A stretch of 64,000 bases of DNA from Bacteroidota bacterium (lineage in GTDB: Bacteria; Bacteroidota; Bacteroidia; Flavobacteriales; Flavobacteriaceae): contig JAEXIT010000004.1 of NCBI GenBank assembly GCA_023446155.1, forward strand, positions 124,001 to 188,000. The letters are read 5' to 3'. Below are positions 32,812 through 40,952 of the stretch, piece after piece (the stretch's first letter is position 1; every line of letters starts with the position of its first letter). Position numbers and translations under genes: made by a program. The notes beneath the pieces were generated by a model that did not search any database, had not been told where the DNA came from, and was given only the letters and a program-made list of their open reading frames with translations.

Positions 32812-34818
32812 ATGAGTAAAACATTACTGATTGCATTGATTATGATGCTTCCTTTTGAGAGTATGGCTCAGGTAGCAAATTCAAAAGCGACTAACGATTC
32901 GTTAGCAACTGCTTTTTTTCAGTTGGGAGAAGTACGGATAACGACTTTTCGAAAAAGTGTGATCAAAGACAGAATAACCCAGCACGCGATGGAAATGCAG
33001 AACAAGACTGAAGTCTCGCGTGCTTTACAGCTGTTGCCCGGCGTTACTCTTACGGCGTCCGGACCGAGAAACGAATCCATGGTTTCGGTTAGAGGTTTTG
33101 ACCTTCGCGCCGTACCGGTATATATGGATGGTATTCCGGTTTATGTTCCGTATGACGGTTATGTGGATCTCGCCCGGTTTACCACTTTCGACCTTTCGGC
33201 TATTGATGTTTCCCGTGGGTTTTCGTCCCTGCTCTATGGACCCAATTCATTGGGAGGTGCCATTAATCTGATTTCAAGAAAACCTATGAAAAAAATAGAA
33301 TACGACGGTGCTTTGGGAATGATCAATACTAATGGTTATCGCGGAAATCTGAATCTTGGTTCCAATTTAGGGCACTACTACTTTCAGGCCGGATATTCGT
33401 ATTTGCACCGGGATAGTTATCGGATGGCCAGCGGTTTTATAGCTCGATCCACAGAAGATGGAGGCGAACGGGATAATTCGTATCGGACAGATCAGTTGAT
33501 TCATTTTAAAGCCGGATGGACACCAAATGCGCGACATGAATATGTATTGGGCTATCGCTATCAGAAAGGCGAAAAGGGAACGCCGGTCTACGCTGGCGAT
33601 GATCAAATGAATCCGCTTTGGGCAAAACCCCGTTTTTGGCAATGGCCCGTTTGGGATAAGGAGACCTATTATTTTTTGTCGGATACAAAGCTAAATGATA
33701 CGGATTATATCCGGAGCAGGATTTACTATGATACTTTTAAAAATACACTGAACAGTTTTGACGATGCTTCCTATACGACGCAAACCAAGCCTTATGCTTT
33801 TCAAAGTCTGTATGACGATTATACCTATGGCGGTAGTTTTGTGTTTGGAACGGCTGTTCTTCCTAAAAATGTAATGAAATTTTCAGTTCATTATAAAAGT
33901 GACGTACATCGGGAAAACAATCGAAACGAACCCGTTCGGCATTTTAAAGACAATACGGCGGATTTTGCCATCGAAAATGTTTACACGATCAATCGGAAAC
34001 TGACACTTATTCCGGGAATGGGATATAGCATCCGAAAAAACGATACTGCCGAAGATTTTAACAGTGCGACACAAATTAGCTCCGATTTTGAAAAAACTGC
34101 GGCCAGTACTGCATGGAACGGACAGTTGGGTGTTTTTTATTATGGCACGGAAAATCAAAAAGCTAGCTTTACGATAGCACATAGAACGCGTTTTGCAACG
34201 ATCAAAGACCGGTATTCCTACAGAATGGGTACGGCAATTCCGAACCCGGGGCTAAAACCGGAAAAAGCGGTTAATTGCGATTTGTCTTATTCCGGAGTGT
34301 TTTTTAAAGCTTTGTCCACTCAGTTTTCGATTTATTACAGTCGTCTTACCGATGCCATCCTCAGTGTGAATAATGTGGCGCCGGGTAAATCGCAAATGCA
34401 AAATACCGGAACATCCGAATTTAAGGGAGTGGAAGTCTGTTTTAAATACGATGTCCGGGAAAAGCTGGCCGTAGGAGGTAACTATTCGTATATCGAAAGG
34501 CGTAATATTTCAAATCCGACCGTTTTGTTTACGGATATTCCCAATACTAAAGTCTTTTTGTATTCACAGTACAAACCGATTCAGCCGATACAATTGTTGC
34601 TAAGTTCCGAATTTAACTCGTCTCGGAACAGTACCAGTTACGGAACGAAAGCAGCCGGTTTTACCCTGGTTAATGCTACGGTCTCCGGTCGGGTATGGCG
34701 CTATACGAGTGTTGAAGCCGGAATCAATAATATATTTGATAAAAATTACATGCTCGTCGAAGGCTACCCGGAAGAAGGCCGGAATTTTTTTATCACGCTC
34801 CGACTTACTACAAATTAA
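32812..34818 (+). CDS. TonB-dependent outer membrane receptor
   Basis: The 668-residue protein has a signal peptide (about 1-19, ending SMAQ), a plug domain (about 45-160; LQLLPGVTLTASGPRNESMV, then GFSSLLYGPNSLGGAINLISR) and a 22-strand barrel ending in an aromatic-rich strand (EEGRNFFITLRL). Its modest length and lack of a carboxypeptidase-like N-domain argue against a SusC role. A siderophore, haem or cobalamin-like substrate is more likely, but no diagnostic loop is visible. Monocistronic. Confidence 0.88.
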   Translation: MSKTLLIALIMMLPFESMAQVANSKATNDSLATAFFQLGEVRITTFRKSVIKDRITQHAMEMQNKTEVSRALQLLPGVTLTASGPRNESMVSVRGFDLRAVPVYMDGIPVYVPYDGYVDLARFTTFDLSAIDVSRGFSSLLYGPNSLGGAINLISRKPMKKIEYDGALGMINTNGYRGNLNLGSNLGHYYFQAGYSYLHRDSYRMASGFIARSTEDGGERDNSYRTDQLIHFKAGWTPNARHEYVLGYRYQKGEKGTPVYAGDDQMNPLWAKPRFWQWPVWDKETYYFLSDTKLNDTDYIRSRIYYDTFKNTLNSFDDASYTTQTKPYAFQSLYDDYTYGGSFVFGTAVLPKNVMKFSVHYKSDVHRENNRNEPVRHFKDNTADFAIENVYTINRKLTLIPGMGYSIRKNDTAEDFNSATQISSDFEKTAASTAWNGQLGVFYYGTENQKASFTIAHRTRFATIKDRYSYRMGTAIPNPGLKPEKAVNCDLSYSGVFFKALSTQFSIYYSRLTDAILSVNNVAPGKSQMQNTGTSEFKGVEVCFKYDVREKLAVGGNYSYIERRNISNPTVLFTDIPNTKVFLYSQYKPIQPIQLLLSSEFNSSRNSTSYGTKAAGFTLVNATVSGRVWRYTSVEAGINNIFDKNYMLVEGYPEEGRNFFITLRLTTN

Positions 34819-34820
34819 AA

Positions 34821-34848
34821 AAAGACCGGTTGCTGAAACCGGTCTTTC
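34821..34848 (+). terminator. Terminator of the TonB receptor gene
   Basis: AAAGACCGGTT / AACCGGTCTTT stem with a 5-nt loop. Confidence 0.85.
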
Positions 34849-35273
34849 GTTTTAATAAAACCTGATAAATAAAAAAAAATGAAAGTATAAAGAGTTGTTT
34901 ATTGACAAATCGGATTCACTTGTATAAAAGGGCGTTTGCCACTGGAACTTTGTATTGTTGCTCGTTACAAAAAAACGACTTATTCTAAAAAAGGATAATT
35001 CTTTGCCCGAAAAGGGGAGTAATTTGCACTAAAAATACCGGGTGATTTTAAAGGCGTGAGAGAACTAAAGAAAGGAAGAACAACACCGCATTATGAAAGG
35101 AATAAATTAGACATTTTATAGACAAAAAACGACACTGTTTTCAGAGGGTTTGGGTCACTTTTTATAGAGAGAGGGCTTTCCATTGCGCCGAATTGTAAAA
35201 GTTGCCATTTGAGGAGGTGGAAAACAAGGCGGAAAGCCGTTTAAATTATGTTAATTTATTGGGTAATTCGTTT
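34849..35273. other. Long upstream region of gdhA, no gene seen
   Basis: About 425 bp without a credible ORF. It contains GGCTTTCC (35174-35181) and its complement GGAAAGCC (35231-35238), and GC-richer blocks than its surroundings, so a structured or small RNA is possible. No known RNA family was recognised. Confidence 0.4.
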
Positions 35274-35301
35274 TTGCTTCAATTTTAAAACTATATATTT
35301 G
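35274..35301 (+). promoter_or_regulatory. gdhA promoter
   Basis: TTG (35274-35276), 17 nt, TATATTTG (35294-35301), 62 nt before the gdhA ATG. Full consensus match. Confidence 0.72.
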
Positions 35302-35363
35302 TATGCTTTTTTACAGAGCAATTTAACAAACAAACAAAAGTAAGTTGTAAATTATTAAATAGT

Positions 35364-36638
35364 ATGGCAACAGCACAAAAGCCGAAGGCTAGCATGTATG
35401 AAAATGTTAAGAATCAGTTTGAAAAAGCTGCTTCTGTGATGGGACTGGATGAGACTGTAAAAAAAATCCTTTCTGTTACAAATAACGAAATTGTTGTTCA
35501 TTTTCCAGTGAAAATGGATAACGGAACAGTCGAAATGTTCACAGGGTACAGAGTACAACACAATAATGTTTTAGGTCCTTACAAAGGAGGTTTGCGTTAC
35601 CACGCAACGGTTGACATCGATGCTGCAAGAGCATTGGCTACCTGGATGACATGGAAAACATCTTTGGCCGGACTTCCGTATGGTGGTGGTAAAGGTGGTA
35701 TCCAATTGGATCCGAAAAAATATTCTCAAGGTGAATTAGAGCGTATTACGCGTCGTTTTGCCTATGCATTAGGAGATAATATCGGACCGGAACACGATAT
35801 CCCGGCTCCGGATGTGAATACCAATGCACAAATGATGGCTTGGATTGCCGACACGTATATGTCGACAAAAGCACCGGCTGAGCGTTCTAAAAACCAACAC
35901 GTTGTTACAGGTAAACCTGTAGGATCAGGAGGTTTGGAAGGTAGAGACCGTGCTACTGGTTTTGGTGTAGTTGTTACATTGGAATCATGGGCTAAATTAA
36001 GAGGAACTTCTTTAGAAGGTAAAAAATATATCGTTCAGGGATTTGGTAACGTAGGATACTGGGCAGCGCACTTTATGAACAAAAACGGAGCAATCCTTGT
36101 TGGTGTTCAGGATGCAACCGGAACGATCTACAACCCTGAAGGAATTGATCCGGAAGCTTTATTGCGTTTCCAGGCTGATAACAATACTATTTCCGGATAC
36201 AAAGGTACTCAGGATTATAAAGCAGATGAATTCTTCGGAATTGACTGTGATGTGGTAATCCCGGCTGCTTTAGGAAATCAGATCACTGCTGAAAATGCAG
36301 ATTCTATCAAGGCTCAGATTATTGCCGAAGGTGCTAATGGCCCTATCGATACCGATGGTGAAGCAATCTTATTGGCAAAAGGAATCGAAATTATTCCGGA
36401 CATCTTGTGTAACTCAGGAGGTGTAATCGGAAGTTATTTCGAGTGGTTACAAAACCGTAACGGAGAAATCTGGACTATGGATGACGTAATCATCAAATTA
36501 AGAAAGAAATTGGAAGATGCATTCAGCAAAGTAGTTTTAACGGGAAGTCAGTATAAAACCGACTGGAGAACGGCTGCTTATGTTCAGGCATTAGCCCGAA
36601 TTGAAATGGCTTACAAACAAAGAGGTATTTTCCCTTAA
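35364..36638 (+). CDS. gdhA: Glutamate dehydrogenase
   Basis: The 424-residue Glu/Leu/Phe/Val dehydrogenase interconverts glutamate and 2-oxoglutarate plus ammonia. The substrate-site segment is GPYKGGLRYH, followed by LPYGGGKGGI with the catalytic lysine around residue 110. The Rossmann loop is VQGFGNVGYWAAHF. Length is that of the hexameric ~45-kDa type, shorter than E. coli GdhA. Cofactor choice cannot be told from inspection. It is monocistronic with a consensus promoter and terminator. Confidence 0.93.
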   Translation: MATAQKPKASMYENVKNQFEKAASVMGLDETVKKILSVTNNEIVVHFPVKMDNGTVEMFTGYRVQHNNVLGPYKGGLRYHATVDIDAARALATWMTWKTSLAGLPYGGGKGGIQLDPKKYSQGELERITRRFAYALGDNIGPEHDIPAPDVNTNAQMMAWIADTYMSTKAPAERSKNQHVVTGKPVGSGGLEGRDRATGFGVVVTLESWAKLRGTSLEGKKYIVQGFGNVGYWAAHFMNKNGAILVGVQDATGTIYNPEGIDPEALLRFQADNNTISGYKGTQDYKADEFFGIDCDVVIPAALGNQITAENADSIKAQIIAEGANGPIDTDGEAILLAKGIEIIPDILCNSGGVIGSYFEWLQNRNGEIWTMDDVIIKLRKKLEDAFSKVVLTGSQYKTDWRTAAYVQALARIEMAYKQRGIFP

Positions 36639-36656
36639 TCGGGTAGATCATATTCG

Positions 36657-36684
36657 AAAAAGGACTGCAATTGCAGTCCTTTTT
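36657..36684. terminator. Bidirectional terminator gdhA / DUF423 gene
   Basis: AAAAAGGACTGCAA / TTGCAGTCCTTTTT, a perfect palindrome ending three bases before the DUF423 stop. Confidence 0.88.
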
Positions 36685-36687
36685 TAT

Positions 36688-37065
36688 TTATACGATATGG
36701 CTAAGTGCCATGCAAAACCATCCTAAAAATAATAGTAAGCCGCCAATTGGTGTAATCGGACCAAGAAATTTTAATTTTTTGCCGCCAATACTACTCAGAC
36801 ACAAACCGTAAATACTAAACGAGAATAAAAAAGTTCCGATGATAAAAAACCAGGCCGTTAAGGTTTCACTTGTTTTTAAAAAAGTAAATTGATTGCTGAT
36901 AAACACCAATGCCAAAGCGTGATACATCTGGTATTTAACTCCGGTTTCAAAACTGCTAAGTGATTTGGTACTCAGTTTTTTCTGCAATATATGGGCTCCA
37001 AAAGCTCCGAAAATAACGGCTAAACCGCCATAGCAGGCACCAATAGTGAGTAGGGTCTCTTTCAT
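36688..37065 (-). CDS. DUF423 membrane protein
   Basis: The 125-residue protein has four membrane helices. It starts at ATG 37063-37065 (MKETLLTIGACYGGLAVIFGAFGAH), as usual for DUF423; the longer frame would run over the divergent gene start. The conserved FGAFGAH and a QMYHALAL helix are present. Function unknown. Confidence 0.88.
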   Translation of the reverse strand: MKETLLTIGACYGGLAVIFGAFGAHILQKKLSTKSLSSFETGVKYQMYHALALVFISNQFTFLKTSETLTAWFFIIGTFLFSFSIYGLCLSSIGGKKLKFLGPITPIGGLLLFLGWFCMALSHIV

Positions 37066-37161
37066 AATTATTCGTTGTTTGAGTGGAAAAGTAGTTTTAG
37101 TATTACAAATATAAGCGGGAGAAGTCAAAACACCAATTAAAATTCTTAAATCCGCATTTAG

Positions 37162-37169
37162 TATCTTTG
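37162..37169 (+). promoter_or_regulatory. -7 element four bases before the start codon at 37174
   Basis: TATCTTTG-CGCC-ATG. A consensus -7 this close to the ATG predicts a leaderless or near-leaderless transcript. No -33 TTG is evident. Confidence 0.45.
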
Positions 37170-37173
37170 CGCC

Positions 37174-37725
37174 ATGGAACGGAAAGTGTACAATAAAACC
37201 AATTTTTTTAAGCATACCTTTTGTATTTTTAATGAGGTTGCTCCCGATACGGTTCAAGGGAAAGATTTCCATTATAACAGCAAATCGGGTAGTAGCTATT
37301 ATTTTACTAATGAAGGTGTATACCGAAATTCCAACCATTGGGGAAGAGCAGCCAATTGTCGTTGGCGTTTAATGCCTTTGGAAGATGGAAAAACGAATAA
37401 TAGTGTCGCCAAAACCGGCTATGCAAAATGGACGGATTTTTATCCGAATAATGAAACTGAAAATTTGTTTTATATCGAATGGGATTCCGAAACCGATGCT
37501 ATTCATTTTCAGCATAAATCCAATCCGGAATACGATGGTAAAGCGGTTTTGCGGAATGCTGCGGAAACCACCAAACGAATTCAATTGATCAAAAAACTTT
37601 TTGAAACGGATAGTTGGGCGGATTATCTGAATTATGACGATCTTGAAAGCTTACGAAGCGTAATAACGGAAGCCTTGATCACCACCAATAAAACCCTGCA
37701 ACAAATCAAACAACCCTTTCTGTAA
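37174..37725 (+). CDS. Conserved hypothetical protein, 183 residues
   Basis: This soluble, aromatic-rich protein (SKSGSSYYFTNEGVYRNSNH, WGRAANCRWRLMP) belongs to a family I know only as flavobacterial hypothetical proteins. The WGRAANCRW core hints at nucleic-acid or nucleotide binding, without proof. Its stop overlaps by one base the ATG of a small basic ORF, and a YchJ-like gene follows, suggesting one transcript. Confidence 0.7.
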   Translation: MERKVYNKTNFFKHTFCIFNEVAPDTVQGKDFHYNSKSGSSYYFTNEGVYRNSNHWGRAANCRWRLMPLEDGKTNNSVAKTGYAKWTDFYPNNETENLFYIEWDSETDAIHFQHKSNPEYDGKAVLRNAAETTKRIQLIKKLFETDSWADYLNYDDLESLRSVITEALITTNKTLQQIKQPFL

Positions 37726-37871
37726 TGAGTCGGCAAAATCAAGAAAATAGAAAAAAACACAGTAAGAAAATCAACGAAAAGCGTTTGCGGGAACAGCGTT
37801 CGGAATCCGATCGCAAAGCCAAATTGAAATTGATTCTGCAAAAATTTAATTCCGATACCAATGTTGACTAA
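37725..37871 (+). CDS. Small basic protein, 48 residues
   Basis: The ORF starts ATG 37725 (TAATG overlap with the previous stop) and encodes MSRQNQENRKKHSKKINEK and onward, ending NSDTNVD. It is rich in Lys/Arg and helical. It overlaps the next gene by 11 bases. The tight coupling on both sides supports translation. Function unknown; it may bind RNA or ribosomes given its charge, but that is a guess. Confidence 0.55.
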   Translation: MSRQNQENRKKHSKKINEKRLREQRSESDRKAKLKLILQKFNSDTNVD

Positions 37872-38238
37872 TTGTTATTGTGGGAATTCAATCCCGTTTT
37901 CCGATTGTTGCGAACCGTATATCAAAGGAATTAAAGCAGCTCCAACTGCCGAAACGCTAATGCGTTCCCGGTATTCGGCCTACGCGGTTCATGCGATTGA
38001 GTACCTACTCAAAACCACGCATATTTCCCAACGTAAATACTATTCAAAAAAAGAAGTAGAACAATGGGCGGTATCGAATCAGTGGTTAAAACTGGAAGTA
38101 CTTCAAGCTACCGAAAAAACAGTGGAGTTTAAAGCATACTTTCTGGATGCGACGTTACAGCCACAGGTGCATCATGAAAAATCCACTTTTAAACAACAAA
38201 ATGGCCATTGGTTTTATGTAGACGGAAAGTTCTACTAA
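37861..38238 (+). CDS. YchJ-family metal-binding (SEC-C) protein
   Basis: The 125-residue protein begins with a SEC-C-type zinc motif (CYCGNSIPFSDCCEPYI: C-x-C...C-C). The YchJ/DUF1186-like core with TAETLMRSRYSAYAVHAIEYLL follows. The C-terminal NTF2-like fold (HEKSTFKQQNGHWFYVDG) is complete. Function unknown. It is the last gene of a three-gene run. Confidence 0.85.
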   Translation: MLTNCYCGNSIPFSDCCEPYIKGIKAAPTAETLMRSRYSAYAVHAIEYLLKTTHISQRKYYSKKEVEQWAVSNQWLKLEVLQATEKTVEFKAYFLDATLQPQVHHEKSTFKQQNGHWFYVDGKFY

Positions 38239-38240
38239 AA

Positions 38241-39137
38241 CTATTTTTTGATCGAATAATGATCAAATACAGCCTTCGATACGCGGGCGATGATCGCATT
38301 GTTGGCCGTATCGTCTTCCATAGAATCTTTTACGAATACGGCTATGGCATACGTTTGTCCGCCGGGAAGAAATACAATTCCGATATCGTTTTCGGCTGCT
38401 TTTAAACCTGCGTCACTGCGAAAGGAACTTCCGGTTTTATGCGCCACAAGTATGTCTTTGGGTAACAATCCTTTTATTTTATCCGGACCGGTTTTGGTGC
38501 TCAACATCACATTCAGCAAATAATCATAGGAAGTAGGGGAAAGGATTTTCATCTGATAAAACTTTTGTAGCAGTTGTACGGCTGCTAGAGGCGAGGTTGT
38601 ATTGAGATACTGATTGTCCCATTTCTGGTGCATTTCTTCTTCCGTAGCGGCGATTCGCGTGTCTTTTATCTTTAGGTTTTTGATGTAACGATCTACTTTT
38701 TTGGTGCCACCAGCGAGTCGGAATAGGATATCGCAGGCATTATTATCACTTAGCGAAACCATATAACTTAAAAGTTCACTCAGCTTAATGTTGATGTTGC
38801 CATACGGGTAGTTTTCGCGAAGCGGACTATGGGTGTTTTCGAGTAATTCGGATTTTTTTACAAAAATGTCCTGATCCAGTTTTAACGTGCCTTTATCAAC
38901 CAAATGCAAAACGGCCAATGCGACATGAAATTTATACACACTCAGCGTTGGATACTCCGGATTGTTATTAAAGGTCAACGTGTCGCCGGTAGTAAAGTTA
39001 TATATGGCAATACCAACGGTCGCTTTTTTATCTTTTACGATTTCCTGAAATTGCGCTTTTAATCGGCTGGTTTGCGCTAATAAATTAGCTCCGAAAAGTA
39101 AAGTCAGTATTAGGATGATTTGTCTGGGTTTATTCAT
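38241..39137 (-). CDS. Class A (subclass A2-like) beta-lactamase
   Basis: The 298-residue serine hydrolase has a signal peptide (about 1-21, ending LLAQ). Active-site motifs are intact: S66-V-Y-K69, S130-D-N132, an omega-loop EEEMHQKW with the general base near residue 168, and K234-T-G236 (LVAHKTGSSF). The EMHxxW omega-loop is of the PER/CfxA/CME-type subclass A2 found in Bacteroidota. It should hydrolyse penicillins and perhaps cephalosporins; the spectrum cannot be read. No mobile element is nearby, so it looks resident. TAAATTTG at 39165-39158 (minus) may be the -7. Confidence 0.9.
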   Translation of the reverse strand: MNKPRQIILILTLLFGANLLAQTSRLKAQFQEIVKDKKATVGIAIYNFTTGDTLTFNNNPEYPTLSVYKFHVALAVLHLVDKGTLKLDQDIFVKKSELLENTHSPLRENYPYGNINIKLSELLSYMVSLSDNNACDILFRLAGGTKKVDRYIKNLKIKDTRIAATEEEMHQKWDNQYLNTTSPLAAVQLLQKFYQMKILSPTSYDYLLNVMLSTKTGPDKIKGLLPKDILVAHKTGSSFRSDAGLKAAENDIGIVFLPGGQTYAIAVFVKDSMEDDTANNAIIARVSKAVFDHYSIKK

Positions 39138-39190
39138 GGCGTTTTTGCTGAGTCAACCAAATTTACGATAAATTCAATTTCGATGTCATA

Positions 39191-39223
39191 AAAAAAGCCT
39201 TTTAGTTTTGGACTAAAAGGCTT
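39191..39223 (-). terminator. Terminator after the SRPBCC gene
   Basis: AAGCCTTTTAGT / ACTAAAAGGCTT, 12-bp stem, with a T-run on the minus strand. Confidence 0.85.
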
Positions 39224-39244
39224 GATATTATGGTTTGTTTTTGA

Positions 39245-39637
39245 CTATAGTTTGTTCATGTTTCCGGCTAAGGTTTCGATAAATTTACCGATAGGTCCTT
39301 TCACCATCATCGCCATCATCGGGTTAAATTCGCCTGCAAATAACAATTGAACTTCCGATGTGTTTGCTGTTAACGTATTGATGTTTGCTGTTAGTGTAAA
39401 AGGTAATTTGTCGCTTGCCGCTCCTAAAACCACTTTGTTTGGAGCCACTTTGTCTTTCATTTTTAATTTGATTTCCGGCATACCTTTTAATCCGAAAATA
39501 AAAGCATTTTCGTCCAATACTTCGAATTTAGCAATGTTTTCGGGCATTAATTTCTCAAAGTTTTTTACATCGGTAAGCGCATCAAATAAATACTGAGCGG
39601 ATTTTTCTACGTTAACTTTTGGGCTTTCTAAATTCAT
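39245..39637 (-). CDS. SRPBCC-fold protein downstream of pyrE
   Basis: The 130-residue protein has a START/polyketide cyclase-like fold (VNVEKSAQYLFDALTDVKNFEKLMP at the start, GPIGKFIETLAGNMNKL as final helix). It has no catalytic signature. It lies 32 bp after pyrE on the same strand and is probably co-transcribed; a functional relation to pyrimidine synthesis is not apparent. Confidence 0.75.
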   Translation of the reverse strand: MNLESPKVNVEKSAQYLFDALTDVKNFEKLMPENIAKFEVLDENAFIFGLKGMPEIKLKMKDKVAPNKVVLGAASDKLPFTLTANINTLTANTSEVQLLFAGEFNPMMAMMVKGPIGKFIETLAGNMNKL

Positions 39638-39669
39638 ATTCTGTATTGATTTTTGCTAAATTAGGTTTA

Positions 39670-40317
39670 TTACACTTCGATTCCCCAGGTTGAAGGGTTC
39701 TGACGCCATTCTTTTAGGGTTTCGTGTTCTTCTTCGGTGATGTATTTTTTTTCAACAGCCGCTTCCAAAAGCGTGTCGTAATTTCCAAGGGTATAAAGGT
39801 CGACATTGGCGGCTTTAAAATTATCCTGAGCCAAATCAAAGCCATAGGTAAAGATGGCTACCATCCCTTTTACATTCGCACCGGCTTCTTTTAAGGCTTC
39901 AACCGCCATTAAACTACTTTTTCCGGTACTAATAAGGTCTTCGATGACCACTACGTTTTGTCCTTTTTGTAAAAAACCTTCCACCTGATTCTGGCGACCG
40001 TGTTTTTTAGGTTCCGGGCGTACATAAACAAAAGGAAGTCCAAGGTATTCTGCTACCAGTATTCCAATACCAATAGCTCCGGTTGCCACTCCGGCAATCA
40101 CATCGGGCTTGCCAAATTCTTTTTCAATATGCTTGGCAAATTCGTCGCGGATATAATTCCGGATCGGTGGAAATGAAAGGGTTATACGGTTATCGCAATA
40201 AATTGGCGATTTCCATCCAGAAGCCCATGTAAAAGGATTTTTTGGATTTAATTTAATTGCGTTTATTTGTAAAAGCAATTCGGCAGTTTTTTTAGCTGTG
40301 TCTGTATTAAAAATCAT
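39670..40317 (-). CDS. pyrE: Orotate phosphoribosyltransferase
   Basis: The 215-residue type I PRTase converts orotate + PRPP to OMP in pyrimidine synthesis. The PRPP loop VVVIEDLISTGKSS (about residues 117-130) and the orotate-binding ASGWKSPIYCDNR are intact. The start is ATG 40315-40317. A full promoter (40350-40322) places transcription initiation at the ATG, so the mRNA is probably leaderless. The promoter lies inside the first codons of the divergent NUDIX gene. Confidence 0.94.
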   Translation of the reverse strand: MIFNTDTAKKTAELLLQINAIKLNPKNPFTWASGWKSPIYCDNRITLSFPPIRNYIRDEFAKHIEKEFGKPDVIAGVATGAIGIGILVAEYLGLPFVYVRPEPKKHGRQNQVEGFLQKGQNVVVIEDLISTGKSSLMAVEALKEAGANVKGMVAIFTYGFDLAQDNFKAANVDLYTLGNYDTLLEAAVEKKYITEEEHETLKEWRQNPSTWGIEV

Positions 40318-40321
40318 AGTA

Positions 40322-40350
40322 CAAATGTATAAAGTTTTTGTGAACGACAA
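40322..40350 (-). promoter_or_regulatory. pyrE promoter directly before the start codon
   Basis: TTG (40350-40348), 18 nt, TACATTTG (40329-40322), then four bases and ATG. It overlaps the NUDIX gene start (40325). Confidence 0.65.
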
Positions 40351-40927
40351 ACCACTTTTCTTGACAAATCAAATTGTTAAAGAAACCGATTTTCAGCTTT
40401 TTCTTTTAGAAAGTGTGGATATCAAGCAAGTTATTGTAAAAATGTTTCAGAATAAGATTCCAAAAGCTTTTTTGTATTATCCTGATGAAAAGGAAATTAT
40501 GAAAAAACTAAAAGCCAAAATTCCGGTGGTAAAAGCCGGTGGTGGATTGGTTTACAATAAAAAAGGCGAGGTACTTTTTATCTTCCGGAATGGGAAATGG
40601 GACCTGCCAAAAGGAGGCATTGAAAAACGCGAGGAAATCGACGAAACCGCCATCCGTGAAGTGGAGGAGGAAACCGGCGTGACGGGTTTAAAGATTGTAC
40701 AGAAATTACAAAAAACCTATCATGTTTTCAAGCGAAATGGCCGTTATAAATTAAAAGTAACGCATTGGTTTGAAATGAAAACGGATTTTGACGGTGTCCC
40801 TCACGGTCAGATTGAAGAAGGAATCGAAAAAGTAGCCTGGTTAAAACCGGATGAAATTAAAGAAGCACTGACCAACTCGTATGAAAACATCAAATTATTG
40901 TTCGAAACCGAAAAGGTAACCGAATAA
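40325..40927 (+). CDS. NUDIX hydrolase
   Basis: The 200-residue protein has a Nudix box GGIEKREEIDETAIREVEEE (about residues 98-117; GX5EX7REUXEE satisfied) after an N-terminal segment of about 70 residues special to this family. It hydrolyses a nucleoside diphosphate linked to another moiety; substrate unknown. The start is ATG 40325, seven bases from the divergent pyrE ATG. Transcription must therefore come from within pyrE. Confidence 0.88.
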   Translation: MYKVFVNDKPLFLTNQIVKETDFQLFLLESVDIKQVIVKMFQNKIPKAFLYYPDEKEIMKKLKAKIPVVKAGGGLVYNKKGEVLFIFRNGKWDLPKGGIEKREEIDETAIREVEEETGVTGLKIVQKLQKTYHVFKRNGRYKLKVTHWFEMKTDFDGVPHGQIEEGIEKVAWLKPDEIKEALTNSYENIKLLFETEKVTE

Positions 40928-40930
40928 AAA

Positions 40931-40951
40931 AGGCCGGAATCTCCGGCTTTT
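40931..40951. terminator. Bidirectional terminator NUDIX / M14 peptidase
   Basis: GCCGGA, loop ATC, TCCGGC, flanked by A- and T-runs; both genes converge on it. Confidence 0.85.
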
Positions 40952-40952
40952 T

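Noticed and set aside
37066..37338. Long N-terminal extension of the DUF423 protein
   Set aside because: Overlaps the divergent gene start and its -7 element; DUF423 proteins begin at the later ATG.
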